A DNA stretch of 64,000 nucleotides from Capitulum mitella (lineage: Eukaryota; Arthropoda; Thecostraca; Pollicipedomorpha; Pollicipedidae), in contig CP099841.1 of assembly GCA_030062745.1 (NCBI GenBank), positions 29,329,398-29,393,397 of the forward strand, in the 5' to 3' direction. The stretch's first letter is position 1; each line of letters opens with the position of its first letter. The position numbers and the translations under genes were made by a program. Under the pieces are notes generated by a model. The model saw nothing but the letters and a program-made list of their open reading frames with translations. It searched no databases and was not told the DNA's origin. Positions 38,380 to 49,350 of this stretch are shown piece after piece.

Positions 38380-38515
38380 AGTGAGGGCCCTCTCAAAAGC
38401 TCGAGGGCCCCACAACATGTTCACATTCTTGATGAATTCAAGGAGATACTCTGAGGAATCCAGCGGGCCCTTCTCCGGTTCTTCGAGGTCCCTCCATAAA
38501 CATTCTTAGGGGCGT
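38380..38515. repeat. Small outlying GGGCCC minisatellite block
   Basis: About four units (gagggccctctcaaaagctc and similar) after a 400-bp gap from the main array. Confidence 0.5.
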
Positions 38516-38637
38516 TGAAATATCAACGGACATGTATCGATTTATTTCAGTATTTTGCACGCAGAGAATTGGAAGTTAAAAGGCGCGCGCGGAAATTACA
38601 TTTTCCGCCGTTACGAGCAGTTCCGTTTTACGGCATC

Positions 38638-38759
38638 AACTAGGAACGTAAAATAAGAACTCATGCACCAGCTCACCCAAAGGGTGGCCCGGCCTCCCCC
38701 CCTAGGCCGGCATTTTTGGCGAAAACTATTGTACGTCGTCTTCCCAGGAGGCGGTTTCC

Positions 38760-38765
<6 letters not shown>
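38638..38765 (+). repeat. Inverted-repeat arm a
   Basis: Runs from taggaacgtaaaataagaac to ccaggaggcggtttccgta and pairs with 39,191-39,318. The middle, with its gcgaaaac and cgtcgtcttccca words, matches the internal part of the MITE at 1,359-1,528. Confidence 0.85.
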
Positions 38766-38815
<50 letters not shown>

Positions 38816-38849
38816 TATACATATATATATATATATATATATATTGTTT

Positions 38850-38913
<64 letters not shown>
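38764..38913. repeat. (TA)n tracts
   Basis: Three TA runs separated by two identical ttgtttatac spacers. Confidence 0.95.
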
Positions 38914-38915
<2 letters not shown>

Positions 38916-38920
38916 CATTG

Positions 38921-39119
38921 GGGTTGCACTTATGACACTCCTTGACAGGCGTGTCGTTTTGTGCAGATGATTGAATGATTGGAGGGTGGGCGTGTTTATG
39001 GGGCCCTCTCGTGTTTCCGAGGAGACCAACACCACCCGGGGGTCCTAATTCCTTTCCCCTCAAAAGTGGGCTGCTCATCGGACCTTGTTTTAGTGATGTG
39101 TTGTTTGATCGAGTGCCGA
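38921..39119 (+). repeat. Inverted-repeat arm b
   Basis: Includes cgacag/cgtgtcgttttgtg and gggccctctcgtgtttccga. Its inverted partner is 39,431-39,635. A partial third copy lies at 57,001-57,050. Confidence 0.85.
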
Positions 39120-39147
39120 TATATATATATATATATATATATATATG

Positions 39148-39192
<45 letters not shown>
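39119..39192. repeat. (TA)n tract
   Basis: About 36 TA units with one interruption. Confidence 0.95.
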
Positions 39193-39193
<1 letters not shown>

Positions 39194-39312
39194 GGAAACC
39201 GCCTCCTGGGAAGACGACGTACAATAGTTTTCGCCAAAATGCGGGCCTAAGGGGGAGGCCGGCCACCAGCCCCTTCGGGTGCGCTGGTGCATGAGTTCTT
39301 ATTTTACGTTCC

Positions 39313-39318
<6 letters not shown>
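39191..39318 (-). repeat. Inverted-repeat arm a'
   Basis: Reverse complement of arm a; matches along nearly all of 128 bp, with a few indels in the C-run and near the cttcgggtgcg loop. Confidence 0.85.
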
Positions 39319-39379
<61 letters not shown>

Positions 39380-39382
39380 CGC
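39318..39382. repeat. (TA)n followed by (TG)n
   Basis: About 20 TA units then about 11 TG units. Confidence 0.9.
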
Positions 39383-39430
39383 GTATTTATGTATGTATAT
39401 ATCTATAATTTTGGGGAGAAATGGAAACTG

Positions 39431-39635
39431 CACTCGGCCGAAGTGCCGTTGATCAAACAAGACATTGCTAAAACAATGTCCGTTGAGCAACCCACTTTTG
39501 AGGGGAAAGGAATTAGGACCCCCTAGTGGTGTTGGTCCCCTCGGAAACACGAGAGGGCCCCACAAACACGCCCGCCCCTCCAATCATTTACACAAAACGA
39601 CACGCCTGTCAAGGAATGTCATAAGTGCAACTCCA
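39431..39635 (-). repeat. Inverted-repeat arm b'
   Basis: Reverse complement of arm b, ending at ggaatgtcataagtgcaac. Confidence 0.85.
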
Positions 39636-40290
39636 AAGAAAACCAAAAAGGTGCGCTGCTATTAAGTAGGTAGCTTTAAAGTAGATAACCTACCGCCCGT
39701 GGGCGACAACAGCCAAGTCTTAAACGTAGGCCAAAGGTCCTGACGTTCGGGAGCATTACGAAATGAGCGCAATGAATCCTTGGAAACTTGCTGTTTACGT
39801 CTGGAGCAAGGCTCTTTATATATCGCTGGCGTGTTTTAGCTGACTGGTTTGTCTTTCCCGCATGACTGGACATTTCCGGGAATTATTGTGGGGCTCACAA
39901 AGGATTTCACACCGTTTTCTTGCAGTCATGGCCATGAGTCGAATGTAAAAATCCCTAAATACTGGGGTCCGGACCCCCAACCCCCGGGATCGCCAGTCAT
40001 GCTCCTCCGTCTTTCCCGTATTGACAGTGACGTCATAACAGGCCTTCTCGAAGGCCACGCACGTCTGGTTGACGAGAAAAACACAGCGTAGGGGGGCAAT
40101 CCTTTAGAAGCGAACGCCATAAACCAAGCACACTGGATGACACATATACGGCGCGCGCGTTGGCAAAAGGAGACGTCAGCTGTTGCGAGAAACAACAACA
40201 TTATGTTTCACTGGAATGGCTCCAGGTCCCAGATCAGCCATACGTATTCGCTCTTGTTTTAGGGCACAGGCCCTAGGATTAGGTTTACAG

Positions 40291-40404
40291 GAAGAACCTG
40301 TTGAAGGATTTCGAGTCAAGCTTGCAAACGATGACAACATGTTTTGTTGGGAAGTGGCCATATTTGGTCCTCCACACACACTCTATGAAGGAGGATATTT
40401 TAAG
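40291..40404 (+). CDS. UBE2R: UBE2R exon: EEPVEGF to GGYFK
   Basis: Acceptor aggtttacag|GAAGAA and donor TTTAAG|gtaggt; 38 codons, phase 0 at both ends. The same frame stays open back to an ATG at 40,216, but the residues upstream only weakly resemble the conserved N-terminus, so I place an acceptor here. A contiguous start at 40,216 is the alternative. Confidence 0.85.
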
Positions 40405-43400
40405 GTAGGTGACAATCACATTGGACATTTCACTGGTCATTTGCTGTCTGTCATGTATGTGCCTGTTATTGGATGGAGATGCATGTAAGGCATGTATGAT
40501 GACTGTCATACCAATTCTGTGATAATTTGAGGAGTAAGCCTGAGTTGCTGCATTGGGAAAAATAGTCAAGAACTAACTCTTGCTATACCAGCTCTGTAAA
40601 TGTTCCTGTATTGTTATTCCTATTGATTGTAAAGCTGATATCACACTTAAATCAAAATGAAAATGATGGATTTTGTCATGTGAATTCTGGTAATGTAAAA
40701 AGTGGTGCACAGGTGTCTCAGCAAGTATGCAGACATTTTAGATGTCCTTTAGTTGTTTGAGACCATCACATTTGTTGTTTTGCAAGATGGCAGTGGGGAT
40801 GTCTTGAAAAGGACCATGATGGAAACATCATGGAATCATTTTGTTATGTGAAATACTGGCTTTGAAACACTGGGTGTGGTTTCTGTCTGATTGTACATTA
40901 ACATGGTCCTGTCATACTGCATTTTATGTTTGGTGGTATTTGATGGGTATGGTATCAAGAATGTTCAGTAACTGGAATCCCATTTTTGCACTGCACATGT
41001 TTGTATGACATCAACTAGCATGTTTACTTGCAGCCTGTGGTCACGGGGTTTGCCAAACCAATTTACACACTACAGGGTGACAAGGAATGTGAGCAGTGTG
41101 TACTGCAGGCTGATCCAAACTTTTTGTGGGCATGTTTTTGGGATGCTGTGACACAGACCATAGTATTTGGGACTCCTGCATACATTCATGGGTGAACTGC
41201 CATTGCTGGATATGAGTGTTTATCCCATGGAAACTGCTAGAAAAACAGAGATTTTGTAGTCTCAAAAGGAGCAGGAAGTGATGTGCTGTATAATGTTGTA
41301 AAATTTTCTGCTCCCATTCCAAATGGCATGGCAGCAAATTTTCTGCTCCCCTTCCAAATGGCATGGCAGCTTGGTAACTGAAGCAAGTAAAATTAAAAGT
41401 CAAACAAAATATTAGATGGAAATAAGGAACATTCAAGCACTAATGATTTAGCTGTGGCACAAAAAAATGTTCTTGCACCTATAACCATTCTCATGCAATT
41501 GTATCATTTTTGAGAACTGAGTGGAGTGGGAACTGAATGGAGTTTTAGCCAATGCATTGCCTAGGCTGCATATTTAACATTTTCAATGGCTCTTGTCAAG
41601 GACATCTTTTTCACTATTTCTTTTGACTGGAAAAATTAATTTTTGACTTTGCTGTATGCCACCACTAACAGTTTTGCCTTTTGGGGGGGGGAATTACTAT
41701 AATTTTTCTGCATTTCCCCCATTCAGAACAGATGGAATATGTGGTTGGGTGCTGAAATGGAGCCAAAAAAATATGGCTAATAATTTCCATTCTTGTAGCC
41801 ATGGAGAATCCTATTTTAATACATTGAATTTCACTTAAAATCCATCCATAGGAGGGCCATTTCATCTCTTCTTCAGATATGCCTAAATCCTCTGCTACTG
41901 TAATGTATTGCTCTTCTTCTTGAAAATGGAGGCTGGCATCAGCCCCCTTGCTGTTTCATTCTGCTTCTTGGTTGGCCAGCTACCTCTGGGCACGTCACAA
42001 AGGTGCATCCAGGGCAGCATGTCAGGAAGGCCCCCAGTGGCTTATCATACATACTACACTGCCCCCTCTCATTTGGAAGTCACCACTCCCATTCCCTTTC
42101 CTGGTGCTCATTAACATCATTCATTATGTATTTCCTTGGGATCATCCATTGAAAAACACAGCTAAATTGATTGTGCTGAACCTGCCAGTGGAAGCAAATA
42201 TGAAGACCAGACCACAGCACTAATATCAAATGGTTTCAGTAGAACATAAAAGTTGAGTGGCAAAATGTAGGCTAAGGTATAAAAACTCATCACATTAAGA
42301 TACATTCTATGCTGTGATTTTTCACAAGATGCCTCCTAAGACTGCTTGTGAAACCCACCTGTGTGCATTTAATGATAGTTGCCAGGATGGTGTTGTACAG
42401 ACTATGGGGTCTGAAACTTAATTGGTGTCTGGGGCCTTTTGTTGCATGGAGGAGCATAAAGCTTCTTGTTCTATCATGGAGTTCAATTTGGTTGTCCTTG
42501 TATTACACTGTCCAGTTATTGAATGACTGGCTCCAGGGCATTGCTGTGATTCAGTGGGCCCAGCCATCACCTCTTGACAGATTTTCCTGAGATTGGCTGT
42601 CACTAGTTCTCTCATTCTTCAAAGTCAGCTTCTTAGTCTCAGGCATCATGGCTAAGAGTTGCAGCATGAGTTCTCACAGACACTTCATCTTTCCATGCAT
42701 CCTTTATCTGCTTGGCATCCTGTCTGCCCTCGTCTGGAAACGCACGTGCGGATGTCCCACTGGTTTGACCTGGTCAGGGTGGGAGGGAAATCGATGTGTA
42801 AAACTGTCCCCTCTTTTTATCCTATAGGTGTTCCCCGGCCTGTAGCTGATGATCATGAAGGGCCCATCCCAGCAAGCTTGAAGCATGTCTGGTATTCATA
42901 GATTTGTAAAAATTGTCATGAAAGCTTAGTCTTCATGGTATTAGGTGGCATCCCAAGCTTGTTTTCAGTTTGTTTTTGTTTTGTTTCGTTCAATTCTTTC
43001 ACATCTTTCTTTTCCTTTCTTTCTGACCACGTCCTTATGCACTTGTTTTGGAATATCCACCAGGTTGTTGGCTTAGCATCCCACAGGACACGTATGGCAG
43101 CTTTCCACACCAACTCTGGTTAATTTTGAGCTTTTGGTGCTGTTGCGTGGGAAGATAGCTGTGAAGTGGTTCTTGCCATACCGACTTTGAAAATGTTCCT
43201 ACATCGATACCCCTGATCCTTAGCCTACCTTTGTTCCATGGTATAAAGTCTGCCGAATCTTTATCCATCCTTGCGATCTCCGGAGTTCGTGGTTCGCGGC
43301 GTGTTGAAGAAAGGATGGAGAGCGCCCAGTTGTGCTGCAAGAACCTGACATGCACTGGAAACTGGCGTGGCTCAAGCACCACCCGTCGCCAGCGCGTTCC

Positions 43401-46400
43401 AGCGTAGCACGGACCCGATCGTCTGGCTCACCCGTTCTACGGCACGCTTCGACTGCGGATGAAAGACACGTGTCTTGCTTGTGCCCATTGATTGTGCCAA
43501 CGGCACCAGGTTCCGATACTCATACTGTAGTCCACGGTCGGTTAAGAGTGACTCCTGGAGACCATGACATGGTACACTACAGTCTCGAACACGCTATCCA
43601 GACGGCTGTTTATCATGCCGTGTCGTGAAGAGCAGCAAACTCATCTGTTGGCCTGTTGGTTCTGTTGGTCGCCGACGAAAGTGTCCCATCAGATCATCGG
43701 CGACATGCTGCCATCAGCTGTGGGCTCTGTCGGCATTTGCAGCGGCGCCAGCCGTCAACGCTGGAGGCCATTGGAGTGCCCGTACCGAAACGGCCGGTGC
43801 AGTGGTTTCGGACATCCTGCTCCGTCCCCCACTATACGTATCCTGCCTGTTTTAGCAGCGGGCATGTTCTGGTCGCTCCAAAATGTCCAAACTCGTCATG
43901 CGTCAGATGGATTTTTTTCATGAGTCGCTGGAAACAAAGACATATCTCTTATTAGCTCTGCGTAAAACAAAGCCGCTGTTCTGGTCTATCTCTGGTTAGA
44001 ATCCTCTCTGGCGCCGCTTGCTGCTGAGTCTTCGTTGACGTGCGCGCAGACAAATTTTCCATTTGCAGCGGATTTAGCATTCGGTAGTCTCTGGGCGTGT
44101 GGCAGCTTTTCATTTAGAAACACGTCGGCGTCGTTCGGCTGTGGCTGCGTCGCCGATTGTGCTGGAAAGACGAGAAGTACGAGGCAGCGGTTCAGCAGGA
44201 TTGTTCTCATTCCCGTAACGTGTGGAAAAAACGAATCTATCAATCTCCTCAGCCCACCTGGCATATCGTTCTTTGGAGTCTTTTGTGTTCCACACCCACC
44301 AGAGAACGCACTGATCAGTAAATCAATGAAAATCCCAGCAGGTACGACTGAAATTTTCAGAGTGCCGAAATGAAAGCAAATGCCTCTTTGTTTCCGATGT
44401 GCTACCGTCGTTCACGGTCCTGAAAGGCCGTGTGATCACTTCACTTCAGGTTTCAAGTGACACGGGGTTCGCCGAGGTCTTGTCGCCACCGGGGAGCTCG
44501 CATTGTCTATCTTAAAGCCTGCGCAGTGGGTGCGACTGAGCTTTGCGTCCGCATTTTCAAAAAAAAACATGCTGGTACCTATCTAGAAGCTTCCTGAACG
44601 CTCAGCAAACGGTTTCTCCCATGTTAGCACCGAACAGATGAACTTCGATCGAACCCCATCGTGTCGAGAATCTTGTCTCTTCTGTGGCCACTTTGATATC
44701 CTCGATCGTCCCGATGACTGAATGGATGCGGTGTCACCGGTTCTGGATTTTCAGCAAGATGGTAATCGGTCGTCAACGCCCGACCTAGCAAGGCTTGAGG
44801 TCGGCGGGATACCGTATCGCGTCGTTTGGTGACAGTCCGGATCGAACACCTCATCTCGAGTGGCAGCACCGGAATCCACGGCCTGTGCGTGCACCGCACG
44901 CTCTGAGAACGGGTCCGGCGTGCAGTCGGATGACAGTCGCATACCAGCGGGCTGTTCTGGTGTCCCGCCATTTTTGGCCTCTAAAGGCGCATGGTAACCA
45001 ACGAGATGCAGCACTCGTTCGCTGCAGTCCTGAAAAGTAGCTAAAAAAAAACTGGAGAACATCGTAGACCAGGTTAGCTGGAGGCGATAAGCCGACCGCA
45101 ACGGGTATCTGCACGCTGTCTGCTGATGCGGATCCGGTCCGCGTCAGGATGTCCGCCGAAACATTTCCGACTTGCCTCAAGGCCGGATGGTTGGTGGCGA
45201 TCGGCCGAACGCCAGCCAGGACCAGAAGTAATGGCTTTACTCCGAGAAGCAGACAGTATGCAGCAAAAATACGCAAGTGTGTAAACACAACCTACGAAGG
45301 TGAACGATATAAAAAATGCGGGGGGACATAGCTTCGGTACTGTCGACAGTGACCAAGTAGCCAAGTACTGAGGAGGTTGAAAGTGGTCCAGGCTTAATCA
45401 GCACAGCCCAAACAGTACAACTTGCTTTTTTTCTCTATATTCTAATAGAGATAGTACATCTGTCTGATTCTATGTGACGCAGAAACAAGAAAGGGAAATA
45501 GTTTGGGAACTTCATTTTTGAACAGAAAAAGAGATTGCATGCTGGAAGGCTTGAGGTGTGATTCATGGTGTTATTATGTTGTCTGAGAGGATAACGGAAT
45601 TTCAAGGATAAGATGTCTTGTTTCTCTGCTCATAACGGGAAGCTTTCAGACTAATGTTACATTCAGTTTCGCGTAATATAATCCTTGATACATCTTTGTG
45701 CATTAGTGGACCCCAGTCATGTGGAAATGGATTCCAGCATTACCATTATTTCCAGATTCACAGTCGTAGATAATGGTGAATGCTGCGGCACACGTTTCAG
45801 AATATGGGATTTGTGGAATGCGGTCTTTCGTGCAAAGCACTTAAATCGGATAGTCACGGGGAATGCTGATTTCTGTATACGGACTCCGTATTGTAGGTGG
45901 TAATTTCGTTAAAATGGTTCTGCAGATATTTTTATTCTTTGTTGTCACCTGATTGAAACGTCTGAAGCGGATGTCGAGTGTTCTGTTCCATAGCCTTGAC
46001 ATAATTTGATTGAACCTCGCTGGACGGGAGGGATTTTCACTCGCACCGACGACGAGATGGTTGGTAGGCACCCCTCTCGCCCTTTGGCCCCTCATTGAGC
46101 TAGCGCCTGGGGGCAAAAAGCAATCAGTAGCTGCGTGCCCAAGGAATCCAGCAGTACCCGGGTCGACTCCGCATCGCCAACCAGTGACTTCCCAGGTCAG
46201 GTCAAACTTTATGCTTAGGAACTCTAAATCGATTTTACGGCGTAAGAAACGAGGCATGTGGAGCCAAATATGCCTAACGTCGTCTCGTCTATGATATTCG
46301 GTGCTAAAAATTATTATCTTGAGCATTCTGATGTCATAAAAGGTCGGCTTGGGTCATTGAACTCGTCTGGCCGTGAAAAGATCATTGACCTATCTGAAGT

Positions 46401-49308
46401 GACATTTATGCGTACGTTTTGCCCTGAAACAGTGGAAAACCGACATCGACGTAAAAATCGCTGTGCAATCCTTCAGTAATAACGTGATAGCTCGATGACC
46501 CGAGATGACCTGGTGTCACTCTTGTTCAAAACATGTACAATGAATGTGTCGTCAGCTATGCCAAATTTCACGGCGCTGTCGTGCGATGTTTTGTCTTGGT
46601 CTTGGAAAAGACTGCTTGGAGAGGTGACATCCATCCCCTCGTCCGAGGAGGATTAACATACCATAGTGATTTTCCTTTCTCATGAGACCTATGAAATAAA
46701 GTATCCGGCAACTGGCGTTCATCCGACCACAATCACTGTAATGAGAATACCAAATTAATGGCAGAATGTAGTGTTACACTGAAATTACACACGGGCATGC
46801 AGGGAACAAACTGACTAAAATAAGGAAGTGTTCGATTGATCTTCAGTGCGCCAAATTACGCCAGTGATGTTTTGCCCGAATTTCGAGCCGTTTGACGGCA
46901 ATGACGCAGAAAACCGAGTCGTCAGACTGGCGACGCGAAATGCGTTATTCGTGAAAATGATGGCAGTATGGACTTGTTATTTGTGTGTTAATAACAGACT
47001 ATACATCCGACAAACTGAGGGAGATGTTGCGACGTCCGATGGCATGATAGTAGAAAGAGTCGACAGGTGTCAGAATGCGACACATGGTTTTCGACAGTGG
47101 TCTCTGTGTTTCAGGCCCACTTGAACTTCCCGCCAGATTATCCATACTCACCCCCGACTGTTAAGTTTCTCAGCAAAGTGTGGCATCCAAATGTTTATGA
47201 GGTGAGTAATCCTTGTTTTGCACCTTCCTGTGCATTTTTCTCGATACGCCTTTGCCAGTGTGGGCCAAAAAAAAAATTTGTCGACTCAGTATCAAATGTC
47301 CGATCACGCCCTGTATTTTTGGTGTGTGCGCTGGTGTGTCATAACTGACGTGACCTCAGAAAATCGACATGTGCAGGAATGTCAGTGGAATGATCTGACC
47401 TCAGAACGGTGACCTGTGCATCAGCATCCTGCATCCTCCGACGGACGACCCGCAGAGCGGTGAGCTGCCCTGCGAACGCTGGAATCCCACACAGAACGTC
47501 AGGTACGTCAGTGACAGGTGACAGATGGTATGTGCATGCTGCAGCACATGTTGGAACAGGTGTGACAGACGTGCCAGATGTCATTTTCGTGTCGGAGGAA
47601 GAAGCTAGAACCATGATTGGTGTTTGAAGTGTGTCATCGTGCCGGAATCTGTTGTACGAAGGTATTGCATGAAGTATGTACAGAATTGTGGGTTAAGAGT
47701 TGTTTGACACGTGTGTTATATAAAGTGCGTTGTTTTCAGTTTATTTTTTCATGTAAATCACTTAAAAATCGCATGAAGGTGGGAACGAGAATGTGCTTTT
47801 TATACGATTTATGTATATAGCATGGCGTGCTGGCGTTTTAAACGAATCAAGTCGAATTTGGCGTAGGATGTCCGAATTCGCCCTGTGATGAGACATTGAT
47901 ATTCCAAAGTTCTTGAAACTGACTGTTTGTAGGCCCTGTTTTTACGTTTGTGACGAGTCATTTCCGGGACGATTTTAGGCGCCCTGGTTTGGCTTCGTGT
48001 GCTCGTTTAATATGCAGTTCGTGACATTTGGGAATGTCTCACCGTTAGTTACAAATCGTATATGCGCAGAGTGAATCGTCGATAGCCGCCAGTTTGCTCT
48101 GATGTCATGATAGAAGACTGCGTGCCGGATCGTGTTAAATGTGGTTGTCGAAGCTGCTTTTGTGTCATTTTTGTGCTCGCACTGCCCAGTTTGCAGTGCT
48201 GCTGTGTGGTCACTGTGTCCGGATGGAGCGGTGCTGCTGTGTGGTCGCTGTGTCCGGATGGAGCGGTGCTGCTGTGTGGTCGCTGTGTCCGGATGGAGCG
48301 GTGCTGCTGTGTGGTCGCTGTGTCCGGATGGAGCGGTGCTGCTGTGTGGTCGCTGTGTCCGGATGGAGCGGTGCTGCTGTGTGGTCGCTGTGTCCGGATG
48401 GAGCGGTTGGTCGCTGTGTCCGGATGGAGCGGTGCTGCTGTGTGGTCGCTGTGTCCGGATGGAGCGGTGCTGCTGTGTGGTCGCTGTGTCCGGATGGAGC
48501 GGTGCTGCTGTATTGTCGCTGTGTCCGGGTGGAGCGGTGCTGCGGTGCGGCCACTGTGTCGTGGCCGGAGCGATGCTGTGATGCGGCCACCGTATCCGGA
48601 TGGAGCGATGCTGTGGTGTGACCACTGTGTCGAGCTGGAGCGGTACAACGGCGCGGCCGTTTTCAGGACGATCCTGCTGTCGGTGATATCGCTGCTGAAC
48701 GAGCCCAACACGTACAGTCCGGCCAACGTGGACGCCTCGGTCATGTACCGGCGGTGGAAGGAGTCCCGCGGCAAGGACAAGGAGTACGAGAACATCATCA
48801 GGTGAGAGCGCCTGTGTGACTTCGGCCATTGTATCGTGTTGTATTGTACTGCTACTGTTGTATCGTGTTGTACTGTACTGAACGGTATACATCAGAACAG
48901 TGGCACATTTCTCTGTATCAAAACATCACCAAAAATCCGTTTTAGCGGCTCCGTGGGGAGGTAGCGTGCTGACATCTTGGTATCGCCTCTGTCAATACAA
49001 TCCTCTCTGCAGGGGAAGGTCAGTCACGTGATTGAGTCTTTTGCATCCGGTAGAAAACGATCCTGCGAGGCCGATGGACCGGGCCTGCACTGGTCATGGG
49101 TGTGGGTGTCCGGTTTGATTTGCAGGGTTGATGGCACGCGTTATGTGACGTGGGTGAGGATTAGTTTCCATCTTTCACAGTTTTATTCAGTCCTGTTGAT
49201 ACACGTGCCAAATGTTTTCGTTGCTGTATTGATTTTTTTGACGTTTTACGACCCAAATCAACCTCATTTTTACTAAAGCAATGGTAAATTGCCGGAAATT
49301 AGATCCCC

Positions 49309-49350
<42 letters not shown>

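Noticed and set aside
38663-39583. Frames encoding Tyr-Ile repeats
   Set aside because: They are translations of TA microsatellites.
41041-41436. 131-codon minus-strand frame in the CpG-poor block
   Set aside because: No recognisable family; loss of CpG removes few stops but gives no coding pattern, and the frame spans the 35-bp duplication.
48196-48642. Regular repeats as a CRISPR-like array
   Set aside because: Units are contiguous with no unique spacers, and the genome is animal.
48107-48892. Long open frames of up to 305 codons on both strands
   Set aside because: They are products of the 35-bp minisatellite, which keeps all frames open, with a UBE2R exon on the other strand.
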